Assembly (NCBI GenBank): GCA_036518955.1
Contig: DATDMG010000003.1
Location: forward strand, 1-10,777
Direction of reading: 5' to 3'
Source of the DNA: DATDMG01 sp036518955
GTDB taxonomy: Bacteria > Actinomycetota > Actinomycetes > Actinomycetales > Kineosporiaceae
Length of the DNA: 10,777 nucleotides
Below are positions 1-6,090 of this stretch, piece by piece. Numbering within the stretch: the stretch's first letter is position 1; the number at the start of each line of letters is the position of its first letter. The translations under genes and the position numbers were made by a program. The notes beneath the pieces were generated by a model. It was not told where the DNA came from. It did no database searches and was given only the letters and a program-made list of their open reading frames with translations.

Positions 1-2477
1 CGGCGGCCCGCGACGGCGATCGCGGTGACCGCGGCGATCGCGGTGACCGCGGCGACCGCGGTGACCGCGGCGCGCGCGGTCCCCGGACGCAGGGCGGCGC
101 CTCCCGCCCGGGCAACAACCCGTTCGCGTCCAGCCAGGGCATGCCGCGCACCGGTGGTGGCGGCCCGCGCCCGGGCAACAACCCGTTCGCGTCCAGCCAG
201 GGCATGCCGCGCCCGGGCTCTGGTGGTGGTCCCCGGCCGTCGGCGCCCGGCGCCCCCGCCGCCCGCGACGGGGACCGTCCGGGCGGCCCGCGGCCGGTGG
301 CGCCGCGTCCGAGTCCGGGCTCGATGCCGCCTCGCCCCAACCCGGGCATGATGCCCGGCCGCTCGGCGGTCGGCCGTCCCGGCGGTCCGGGTGCCGGTGG
401 TCGTCCCGGCGCGCCCGCCCGCGGAGGGGCCGGCCGTCCCGGTGGCGGTGGCGGCTTCGGTGGCGGCCGTCCCGGTGGGGGCGGCGGTCCGGGTGCCCCG
501 GCCGGTGGTCGCGGGTTCGGCAAGGGTGGTGGCGGCCGTGGCGGCACGCAGGGTGCGTTCGGGCGCGCCGGCGGGCGCCCGGTGCGTGGCCGGAAGTCGA
601 AGAAGCAGCGGCGCCAAGAGTTCGACAACATGCAGGCCCCGATCGCCGGTGGCGTGCAGGTCCCGCGCGGTGACGGCTCGACGATCGTCCGGCTGCGCCG
701 TGGCGCGTCGCTCACCGACTTCGCCGAGAAGATCAACGCCAACCCGGCGAGCCTGGTGACGGTGCTGTTCCACCTCGGTGAGATGGCGACGGCGACCCAG
801 TCGCTCGATGAGGACACCTTCCGCCTGCTGGGCGCCGAACTGGGTTTCGACATCCAGGTCGTCTCGCCCGAGGAGGAGGATCGCGAGCTGCTGGAGTCGT
901 TCGACATCGACCTGCAGGGTGAGATCGAGGACGACGAGGAGTTCCTCGAGCCGCGGCCACCGGTGGTGACCGTGATGGGTCACGTCGACCACGGAAAGAC
1001 GAAACTGCTCGACGCGATCCGGCACACCAACGTGGTGGCGGGGGAGGCGGGTGGCATCACCCAGCACATCGGTGCGTACCAGGTGGTGCACAAGCACGAG
1101 GGCGTCGACCGGCCGATCACCTTCATCGACACCCCGGGTCACGAGGCATTCACCGCGATGCGTGCGCGCGGTGCCAAGGTGACCGACATCGCCGTCCTGG
1201 TCGTCGCCGCCGACGACGGCGTGATGCCGCAGACCATCGAGGCGCTCAACCACGCCCAGGCCGCCGGCGTCCCGATCGTGGTGGCGGTCAACAAGATCGA
1301 CAAAGAGGGTGCCAACCCGGCGAAGATCCGCCAGCAGCTCACCGAGTACAACCTGGTGGCCGAGGAGTACGGCGGAGACACCATGTTCGTCGACATCTCG
1401 GCGAAGCAGCGGATCAACATCGATGCCGTGCTGGAGGCCATTCTGCTCACGGCTGACGCAGCGCTGGAGCTCACCGCCAACCCGGACAAGGCCGCGCGGG
1501 GGGTGTCCATCGAGGCCAACCTCGACCGGGGGCGCGGTCCGGTGGCGACGGTTCTGGTGCAGTCCGGAACCCTCGCGGTCGGCGACTCCATCGTCTGCGG
1601 CACGGCCCACGGCCGGGTCCGGGCGATGCTGGACGAGAACGGCGAGACGCTGGACGTCGCGCTGCCGTCGCGCGCGGTCCAGGTGCTCGGTCTGACCTCG
1701 GTGCCGCGCGCCGGGGACACGTTCATCGTCGCGCCCGACGACCGCACCGCCCGGCAGATCGCCGAGAAGCGGGAGGCCGTCGAGCGGGCCGCCGTCCTGG
1801 CCAAGCGCCGCAAGCGGTTCAGCCTGGTAGACATCAACGAGGCGCTGGAGCAGGGCAAGGTCGAGTCGCTGAACCTGATCCTCAAGGGCGACGTGTCCGG
1901 TTCGGTCGAGGCTCTCGAGGACGCGCTCATGCAGATCGACGTCGGCGACGACGTCCGGCTGCAGGTGATCGACCGTGGCGTCGGTGCGATCACGATGAAC
2001 AACGTCAACCTCGCGATCGCGTCCAGTGCCATCATCGTCGGGTTCAACGTGCGTCCGGCGGAGAAGGTCGGCGAGCTGGCCGAGCGCGAAGGCGTCGAGA
2101 TCCGCCAGTACTCGGTCATCTACCAAGCGATCGAGGAGATCGAGGCGGCGCTCAAGGGCCTGCTCAAGCCGGAGTTCGAGGAGGTGCAGCTCGGGTCGGC
2201 GGAGGTCCGCGAGGTGTTCCGGTCGAGCAAGTTCGGCAACATCGCCGGCTGCCTGGTGCAGTCCGGGACGATCCGGCGGAACGCCAAGGCCCGGCTCGTC
2301 CGGGACGGCGGCATCGTCGACGCCGGTCTGACCATCGATTCACTGCGCCGTTTCAAGGACGACGCGACGGAGGTCCGCGAGGGTTTCGAGTGCGGTATCG
2401 GGCTCGGCTCCTTCAACGACATCCGTGTGGGCGACCTGATCGAGACCTTCGAGAAGCGGGAGAAGCCGCGCGGCTGA
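1..2477 (+). CDS. infB: Translation initiation factor IF-2, 5'-truncated
   Basis: IF-2 is the GTPase that places initiator fMet-tRNA on the 30S subunit and promotes 50S joining. The window enters the gene in frame (first full codon at base 3) and shows 824 residues before the TGA. The true start lies upstream, as expected for actinobacterial IF-2 of roughly 900-1050 residues. The first part is low-complexity Arg/Gly/Pro/Asp sequence, followed by a basic patch (R-K-S-K-K-Q-R-R) and the IF2_N-like region. The GTPase domain has every G motif: G1 GHVDHGKT (978-1001), G2 GGITQHIGAYQV, G3 DTPGH (1128-1142), G4 NKID (1290-1301) and G5 SAK (1398-1406). Beta-barrel domain II, domain III and the fMet-tRNA-binding C-terminal domain follow in normal order, ending with IRVGDLIETFE. 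An internal ATG at 141 is not the start: it lies inside a repeat that continues upstream in frame. Identification is near certain; only the N-terminus is missing. Confidence 0.98.
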   Translation, partial: AARDGDRGDRGDRGDRGDRGDRGARGPRTQGGASRPGNNPFASSQGMPRTGGGGPRPGNNPFASSQGMPRPGSGGGPRPSAPGAPAARDGDRPGGPRPVAPRPSPGSMPPRPNPGMMPGRSAVGRPGGPGAGGRPGAPARGGAGRPGGGGGFGGGRPGGGGGPGAPAGGRGFGKGGGGRGGTQGAFGRAGGRPVRGRKSKKQRRQEFDNMQAPIAGGVQVPRGDGSTIVRLRRGASLTDFAEKINANPASLVTVLFHLGEMATATQSLDEDTFRLLGAELGFDIQVVSPEEEDRELLESFDIDLQGEIEDDEEFLEPRPPVVTVMGHVDHGKTKLLDAIRHTNVVAGEAGGITQHIGAYQVVHKHEGVDRPITFIDTPGHEAFTAMRARGAKVTDIAVLVVAADDGVMPQTIEALNHAQAAGVPIVVAVNKIDKEGANPAKIRQQLTEYNLVAEEYGGDTMFVDISAKQRINIDAVLEAILLTADAALELTANPDKAARGVSIEANLDRGRGPVATVLVQSGTLAVGDSIVCGTAHGRVRAMLDENGETLDVALPSRAVQVLGLTSVPRAGDTFIVAPDDRTARQIAEKREAVERAAVLAKRRKRFSLVDINEALEQGKVESLNLILKGDVSGSVEALEDALMQIDVGDDVRLQVIDRGVGAITMNNVNLAIASSAIIVGFNVRPAEKVGELAEREGVEIRQYSVIYQAIEEIEAALKGLLKPEFEEVQLGSAEVREVFRSSKFGNIAGCLVQSGTIRRNAKARLVRDGGIVDAGLTIDSLRRFKDDATEVREGFECGIGLGSFNDIRVGDLIETFEKREKPRG
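12..74 (+). repeat. Tandem 9-bp repeat (18-bp higher order) coding Arg-Gly-Asp in infB
   Basis: In the infB frame the codons from 21 to 74 are six consecutive 9-bp units that read CGC-GGY-GAY, coding Arg-Gly-Asp, with the last unit ending in Ala. The glycine codon alternates strictly GGT, GGC, GGT, GGC, GGT, GGC, so the true DNA period is 18 bp. One degenerate unit (Asp-Gly-Asp) precedes it at 12-20. The array may continue left of the window. It lies in the disordered N-terminal region, where in-frame repeat-number change should be tolerated. Confidence 0.85.
105..212 (+). repeat. Direct repeat: two identical 45-bp copies, 63 bp apart, in infB
   Basis: Bases 105-149 and 168-212 are identical over 45 bp and both are read in the infB frame, coding R-P-G-N-N-P-F-A-S-S-Q-G-M-P-R twice. 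The repeat period is 63 bp. The intervening 18 bp code Thr-Gly-Gly-Gly-Pro. A PGNNPF-type element is common in actinobacterial IF-2 N-terminal regions, so the peptide is family-typical, while base identity over 45 bp suggests recent duplication or gene conversion. Confidence 0.85.
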
Positions 2478-2486
2478 CCCCGTCAG

Positions 2487-2545
2487 CCGTGAGCCTGCAG
2501 CGCCGGTCGGCCCGACCGGGCCGTGCTGGCACTGCAGGCTCACGG
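2487..2545 (+). terminator. Large stem-loop between infB and ylxP (terminator, attenuator or processing hairpin)
   Basis: Bases 2487-2500 and 2532-2545 are perfect reverse complements over 14 bp (CCGTGAGCCTGCAG). Inside the 31-nt loop a second hairpin forms from 2503-2509 with 2513-2519 (7 bp, 3-nt loop). The structure starts nine bases after the infB stop codon. There is no T-tract, which is usual for actinobacterial hairpin terminators. As it lies within an apparently continuous infB-ylxP-rbfA unit, it could be a partial terminator or an RNA processing/stability element. The hairpin itself is certain on paper; its role is inference. Confidence 0.6.
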
Positions 2546-2580
2546 AGGGGACCACCCGGCCACACCGGCCCACACACGCC

Positions 2581-2877
2581 ATGTATCTGGGTTCCCTCAG
2601 CTTGGACCTGCTGCTCGGCGACGTCCGATCGCTGAAGCAGAAGAGGTCCGTGGTGCGGCCGATCGTGGCCGAGCTGCGACGCACGTTCGAGGTGAGCGCC
2701 GCGGAGACCGGTCACCTCGACCTGCACCGGCGTGCCGAGCTGGGCGTCGCGGTGGTCGCCCCGGACGCCGCGCACGCCCGCGCGGTTCTGGACGCCTGCG
2801 AGCGGCTGGTCGCTGCCCGCCCGGAGGTCGACCTGCTCTCCGCCCGGGCCCGGGTGTGGAACGACGAGGACGAGTGA
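2581..2877 (+). CDS. ylxP: DUF503 / YlxP-family protein
   Basis: A 98-residue protein of the DUF503 family, named YlxP in Bacillus subtilis, where it also lies between infB and rbfA. The family signature is complete: start M-Y-L-G, then LDLLLGD, SLKQKRSVVRP, an AETGHLDL segment and a C-terminal LDACERLVAARPEV helix. Length is normal for the family. Its biochemical role is not established; the conserved position suggests a link to ribosome assembly or translation. The ATG at 2581 is chosen because it yields the standard family N-terminus. No Shine-Dalgarno sequence sits at the usual distance: the nearest, GGAGGGG (2544-2550), is 30 nt upstream and partly inside the right arm of the preceding hairpin. 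The 30 nt just before the ATG contain no T and only five G. Confidence 0.93.
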   Translation: MYLGSLSLDLLLGDVRSLKQKRSVVRPIVAELRRTFEVSAAETGHLDLHRRAELGVAVVAPDAAHARAVLDACERLVAARPEVDLLSARARVWNDEDE

Positions 2878-2996
2878 CCCGTTCGACGCTACGGCCGCTC
2901 GCCGCCCCCCAGACCCCTCAGCCGTCCCAGCACGCTCCGCGTCCACGACCTCACCCACGCCCACCCGACGACCCCACTGGCATGAAGGACGATCCG
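2878..2996 (+). other. C-rich, G-poor spacer between ylxP and rbfA
   Basis: This 119-nt spacer has no gene. Over bases 2901-2980 I count 46 C and 15 G in 80 bases, a strong C-over-G bias on the transcribed-sense strand, with little ability to fold. Such a bias is the known character of Rho-utilisation (rut) regions, so Rho-dependent termination or an unstructured leader is possible. No hairpin or promoter was recognised. An ATG at 2982, in frame with rbfA, is the only start-like element. Confidence 0.5.
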
Positions 2997-3479
2997 ATGG
3001 CCGACACCGCACGCGCCCGCAAACTGGCGGACCGCATCCGCGAGATCGTGGCGGAGGCACTGGAGAAGCGTGTCAAGGACCCGAGGCTGGGGTTCGTGAC
3101 GGTCACCGACGCGCGGGTCACCGGCGACCTGCAGCACGCCACGGTGTTCTACACCGTCTTCGGCGACGCGGAGGCGAAGGTCTCCAGCGCCGCGGCCTTG
3201 GAGAGCGCCAAGGGCGTGCTGCGGTCAGAGGTGGGCCGCCGCACCGGCGTCCGGCTCACCCCGACGCTGGAGTTCATCGCCGACGCCGTGCCCGAGAACG
3301 CCGCCCACATCGAGGAACTGCTGCGTGCGGCAGCCGCCCACGACGCGGACGTCGCGGCACGGGCGGCGGGGGCCAGCTACGCCGGCGACCCGGACCCCTA
3401 CCGCAAGCCGGCCGAGGACGACGAGGACGGTGCCGCGGAGCCGGGCCAGCCCGGCGACGCGGTCCGCGACCGGGCATGA
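2997..3479 (+). CDS. rbfA: 30S ribosome-binding factor A (RbfA)
   Basis: RbfA is a small KH-type RNA-binding protein that binds the pre-30S particle and is needed for 16S rRNA 5'-end maturation and cold adaptation. The 160-residue product shows the family pattern: an N-terminal helix RARKLADRIREIVAEALE (about 6-23), the KDPRLGFVTVTDARVTGDL strand-turn (27-45), the ATVFYTV strand (48-54), a helix with AKGVLRSEVGRR, then LTPTLEFIADAV and IEELL. Residues from about 125 on form an acidic, Gly/Pro/Asp-rich tail, common in actinobacteria. The start at 2997 is preferred over the in-frame ATG at 2982 because AAGGA (2985-2989) sits seven bases before 2997 and M-A-D-T-A-R is the usual family N-terminus. 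The gene ends in an ATGA overlap with truB, which points to translational coupling. Confidence 0.96.
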   Translation: MADTARARKLADRIREIVAEALEKRVKDPRLGFVTVTDARVTGDLQHATVFYTVFGDAEAKVSSAAALESAKGVLRSEVGRRTGVRLTPTLEFIADAVPENAAHIEELLRAAAAHDADVAARAAGASYAGDPDPYRKPAEDDEDGAAEPGQPGDAVRDRA

Positions 3480-4381
3480 CCGCCGGCCTGCTCGTCGTCG
3501 ACAAGCCGGCCGGCTGGACGTCGCACGACGTCGTCGCGCGCGTCCGCCGGCTGGCCGGGACCCGCCGGGTCGGGCACGCCGGCACCCTTGACCCGATGGC
3601 CACCGGGGTGCTGGTGATCGGGGTCGAGCGGGCCACCCGGCTGCTGACCCATCTCACCGGGGCCACCAAGAGCTATACCGGCACGATCCGGCTGGGCGAG
3701 GCGACGGTGACTGACGACGCCGAGGGGCAGGTGACCGACCGGGCCGACGCCCTCGCCGTCGCCGCGGTGACGCCGCAACGCCTCGCCTCGGCGGTCGCCC
3801 GGCTCACCGGCGAGATCCAGCAGGTCCCCAGCGCGGTCAGTGCGATCAAGGTGGCCGGTCGCCGGTCCTACGCCCGGGTACGGGCGGGCGAGGACGTGGA
3901 ACTGGAACCCCGGCGGGTCACCGTGTCCCGGTTCGAGGTGCTGGAGAGCCGGCGGGACGCGACCGGCGACGGGACGGCGGTCCTCGACGTGGACGTCCGG
4001 GTGGACTGCTCGTCGGGCACCTACGTCCGCGCCCTGGCCCGGGACCTCGGCGCGGACCTCGGCGTGGGCGGCCACCTCACCGTCCTGCGCCGCACCCGCG
4101 TCGGGCCCTACGCGCTGGACGTCGCCCGCACCCTCGACGAGCTCGCGGTCTCGTTCTCCCTGCTGTCACTGGAGGAGGCGGCACGCGCGGCGTTCCCGGT
4201 GCGCGAACTGGACGCCGAGGAGACCCGGCGACTGCGCCACGGGATGCGCGTGGCGGCCTCGCCCGCCGGCGCCGAGCCCGGCCTGCCGGTCGCCGCGTTC
4301 GCGCCGGACGGCTCGCTGATCGCGCTGATCTGCGAGCAGGGGTCGGTGGCCCGACCCGTCCTGGTGGTGGCGCCGGCCTGA
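3476..4381 (+). CDS. truB: tRNA pseudouridine-55 synthase TruB
   Basis: TruB isomerises U55 to pseudouridine in the T-loop of tRNAs and also acts as a tRNA chaperone. The 301-residue protein begins M-T-A-G-L-L-V-V-D-K-P-A-G-W-T-S-H-D, the conserved motif I. The catalytic aspartate is D39 in HAGTLDPMATG. Further conserved elements are YTGTIRLGEATVTDDAEG, the QVPSAVSAIKVAGRRSYARVRAG segment and SSGTYVRALARDLG (179-192). The C-terminal part (about 230-301) is the short actinobacterial TruB C-terminal/PUA-like domain. The ATG at 3476 overlaps the rbfA stop codon by four bases, so no separate ribosome binding site is needed. A much longer open frame extends upstream, but it only reads through rbfA and ylxP in the wrong frame. 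Confidence 0.97.
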   Translation: MTAGLLVVDKPAGWTSHDVVARVRRLAGTRRVGHAGTLDPMATGVLVIGVERATRLLTHLTGATKSYTGTIRLGEATVTDDAEGQVTDRADALAVAAVTPQRLASAVARLTGEIQQVPSAVSAIKVAGRRSYARVRAGEDVELEPRRVTVSRFEVLESRRDATGDGTAVLDVDVRVDCSSGTYVRALARDLGADLGVGGHLTVLRRTRVGPYALDVARTLDELAVSFSLLSLEEAARAAFPVRELDAEETRRLRHGMRVAASPAGAEPGLPVAAFAPDGSLIALICEQGSVARPVLVVAPA

Positions 4382-4442
4382 GCGCCCGCCGTCAGCTGGA
4401 CGCCTGGCCAGGGCCGATGTCGTCGGGCGAGCCAGGTCAGCA

Positions 4443-4471
4443 GCGCACCCGCCGTCGCGGGGGCGGTGCGC
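4443..4471 (+). terminator. Stem-loop downstream of truB, candidate terminator
   Basis: Bases 4443-4449 pair with 4465-4471 (GCGCACC/GGTGCGC). After a one-base bulge at 4450, bases 4451-4453 pair with 4462-4464, giving ten pairs and an eight-base loop. The structure is 62 bp past the truB stop and just ahead of the small membrane ORF. No T-tract is present. It may end the infB-truB transcript or be read through; the function is inferred. Confidence 0.4.
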
Positions 4472-4501
4472 ACGGACGGTCGGCGGGGTCAGGATGGGGG
4501 G

Positions 4502-4783
4502 ATGGCGCATCCGCGAACGGTCCGGGCTCTGGCCGCGGTGGCTGTGCTCGGCGCGGGGGCGGGTGTCGGCCTGGTGCTGGGGGCGTGGGCCGGGTTGGCC
4601 TGGTGGATCCATCGGGCCGGCGGGGCGCCGGCGACCTCGCTGCTGCCGGCGGTCGGTTCCGCGGCCGTCGGCGCGATCGGCGGGGCCGCGCTGGGCGCCG
4701 GACTGGGTGGCCTGGCCGTGGGCCTGCTGACGGCCCTCGCCGACCGGCGCCCCGACCGGACCGGTCAGAACCGGGGGTCGTGA
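4502..4783 (+). CDS. Small Gly/Ala-rich two-helix membrane protein, function unknown
   Basis: I do not recognise a named family. The predicted 93-residue protein has a short basic N-terminus (HPRTVR), a first hydrophobic segment at about 9-36 ending in AWWIH, a short polar link (RAGGAPATS) and a second segment at about 47-79 rich in GxxxG-like spacing (VGAIGGAALGAGLGGLAVG). It ends in a basic tail (ADRRPDR). This predicts a helical hairpin with both ends in the cytoplasm. The ATG at 4502 is preceded by AGGA (4491-4494) seven bases upstream. An upstream in-frame GTG at 4466 lies inside a hairpin arm and is less likely. Codon third positions are G/C-rich as in the neighbours. Low-complexity Ala/Gly sequence arises easily in GC-rich DNA, so it could be spurious; the ribosome binding site and clear helices argue that it is real. 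Confidence 0.55.
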   Translation: MAHPRTVRALAAVAVLGAGAGVGLVLGAWAGLAWWIHRAGGAPATSLLPAVGSAAVGAIGGAALGAGLGGLAVGLLTALADRRPDRTGQNRGS

Positions 4784-4892
4784 AGATCCGGCCACGACGT
4801 GGAGGCCGACCGCGCCCAACGCGTTGGTGGTCACCGCACGACAAACCGAGCCGGTGCGCGGCGTGGCCGGCCGGACTGGCACAGTAGGACCT

Positions 4893-5876
4893 GTGCAGCG
4901 GTGGAACGACCTGGATGCGGTCCCGGCGGGCTTCGGCCCCTCCGTGGTGACCATCGGCAACTTCGACGGCGTCCACCGCGGGCACCAGGCCGTGCTGGCC
5001 CGGCTGGTGGCGGACGCGCGACGGGAGGGCGCCCATGCCGTCGCGATCACCTTCCACCCGCATCCGGTGGCGGTGCTCTACCCCGAGCGCGCGCCTGCCC
5101 AGCTCACCGGGTTGGCGGACCGGCTGGACCTGCTGGCCGCCACCGGGCTGGACGCCGTCCTGGTGATGGAGTTCACCCATGAGCTGGCCGCCTGGGAGCC
5201 GGACCGTTTCGTCCGCGAAGTGATCGTCGACACGCTCGCCGCCGCCCTCGTCGTGGTGGGTCGGGACACCCGGTTCGGCCGGCGCAACAGCGGCGACGTC
5301 AACACGTTGCGCGAGCTCGGCAAGGAGCTGGGCTTTCAGGTGGAGGCCATCGACGACCTCGGGGTCTTGGACGAGGCGCACCCGTCCGGCCGGCGGTGGT
5401 CGTCGACCTGGGCCCGGGAGCTGATCCAGGCCGGGGACGTCGAGACCGCGGCCGAGGTGCTGGGGCGGCTGCACCGGGTCGTCGGCGTCGTGGTCGAGGG
5501 CGACCACCGCGGCCGTGGCCTCGGCTACCCGACGGCGAACCTCGGCCAGGACGCCACCGGGCTGGTCCCCGAGGACGGTGTGTATGCCGGCTGGTTGGTC
5601 CGGCTCGAGCGGGCCGCCGTCGATCCCGAGCACCGCCTGCCCGCCGCGGTGTCCATCGGCACCAACCCGACCTTCGACGGCACCCAGCGGCGGGTCGAGG
5701 CCTACGTGCTCGACCGGGACGATCTCGAGCTGTACGGGGAGCGGGTCGCTGTGGAGTTCGTCCAGCGGCTGCGGCCCACGGTGCGGTTCGCCGGGGTGGA
5801 CGCACTGCTGGTCCAGATGGCGCAGGACGTCGACCGGTGTCGAAGCGTGCTCGGCATCCGGGCTCCGGCCTCCTGA
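4893..5876 (+). CDS. ribF: Bifunctional riboflavin kinase / FMN adenylyltransferase (FAD synthetase)
   Basis: RibF phosphorylates riboflavin to FMN and adenylates FMN to FAD. The 327-residue protein has both domains. The N-terminal nucleotidyltransferase domain carries GNFDGVHRGH (22-31), TFHPHPVAVL, and a G-R-D-T-R-F-G-R segment followed by L-R-E-L-G. The C-terminal flavokinase domain (about 185-320) carries GRGLGYPTANL (207-217), the GVYAGWLVR strand, NPTF (258-261) and VEAYVLD with the likely catalytic base E269. The GTG at 4893 is chosen because V-Q-R-W is the typical actinobacterial RibF N-terminus. AGGA (4886-4889) lies only three bases away, so the start may be leaderless or weakly initiated; in-frame starts further upstream give non-family sequence. 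Between the domains, the usual SST-x-I-R motif reads S-S-T-W-A-R. No FMN riboswitch is visible upstream. Confidence 0.96.
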   Translation: MQRWNDLDAVPAGFGPSVVTIGNFDGVHRGHQAVLARLVADARREGAHAVAITFHPHPVAVLYPERAPAQLTGLADRLDLLAATGLDAVLVMEFTHELAAWEPDRFVREVIVDTLAAALVVVGRDTRFGRRNSGDVNTLRELGKELGFQVEAIDDLGVLDEAHPSGRRWSSTWARELIQAGDVETAAEVLGRLHRVVGVVVEGDHRGRGLGYPTANLGQDATGLVPEDGVYAGWLVRLERAAVDPEHRLPAAVSIGTNPTFDGTQRRVEAYVLDRDDLELYGERVAVEFVQRLRPTVRFAGVDALLVQMAQDVDRCRSVLGIRAPAS

Positions 5877-5879
5877 GGG

Positions 5880-5909
5880 CGCCTCCCGGCGGCCTGCCGC
5901 CGGGAGGCG
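5880..5909 (+). terminator. Strong hairpin terminator after ribF
   Basis: Bases 5880-5892 (CGCCTCCCGGCGG) and 5897-5909 are perfect reverse complements over 13 bp, closed by a CCTG loop. The hairpin begins four bases past the ribF stop. There is no T-tract, as often in high-GC actinobacteria. Position and strength make it the best terminator candidate in the window. Confidence 0.75.
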
Positions 5910-6075
5910 GGCGCGGGGCAGGCCTGCCGTGACCCAGGGAAGGCCAGGGCGCGGCCGCTGGCCGGAGCGCAGGCCTCGAGCGCGCCGTGGGTGTCGGGGA
6001 GGTGTGCCCGGGAGGGGCACCGGGTGCTCCGGCACGCCCCGCCGAGGTGCTGATTCGGCGGGTGACCTGCGGCAC
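5910..6075 (+). other. ribF-rpsO spacer with further small hairpins
   Basis: No gene was recognised here. The stretch holds a 12-bp perfect palindrome GGCAGGCCTGCC (5917-5928), a GGCCAG/CTGGCC stem (5942-5947 with 5958-5963), a GTGCCC/GGGCAC stem with a GGGAG loop (6004-6009 with 6015-6020) and a GTGC/GCAC stem closed by a TCCG tetraloop (6024-6027 with 6032-6035). Open frames running through it are continuations of ribF shadow frames. Confidence 0.4.
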
Positions 6076-6084
6076 TGATACCGT
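6054..6084 (+). promoter_or_regulatory. Probable rpsO promoter with extended -10
   Basis: TACCGT at 6079-6084 fits the actinobacterial -10 pattern TANNNT and is preceded by TGA (6076-6078), an extended -10 TGn. The best -35-like element is TTCGGC (6054-6059) at 19-bp spacing, which is weak. Transcription would start near 6091 and give an rpsO leader of about 80 nt. It lies downstream of the ribF hairpin, which fits a new transcription unit. Confidence 0.5.
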
Positions 6085-6090
6085 GAAGGC

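Noticed and set aside
430..545. Possible G-quadruplex sequences in the Gly-rich part of infB
   Set aside because: The G-runs follow from glycine codons of a low-complexity protein segment and are mostly two bases long; there is no independent sign of a function.
2523..3479. Apparent 318-residue form of RbfA starting in the infB-ylxP spacer
   Set aside because: The extra N-terminal part is an Arg/Pro-rich shadow of ylxP; RbfA homology starts at 2997, where a ribosome binding site is present.
2732..4381. Apparent 549-residue fusion protein extending truB upstream
   Set aside because: The upstream part reads ylxP and rbfA in the wrong frame; the conserved TruB N-terminus begins at 3476.
4784..4892. 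FMN riboswitch upstream of ribF
   Set aside because: The conserved RFN-element blocks are not visible, and the spacer is short.
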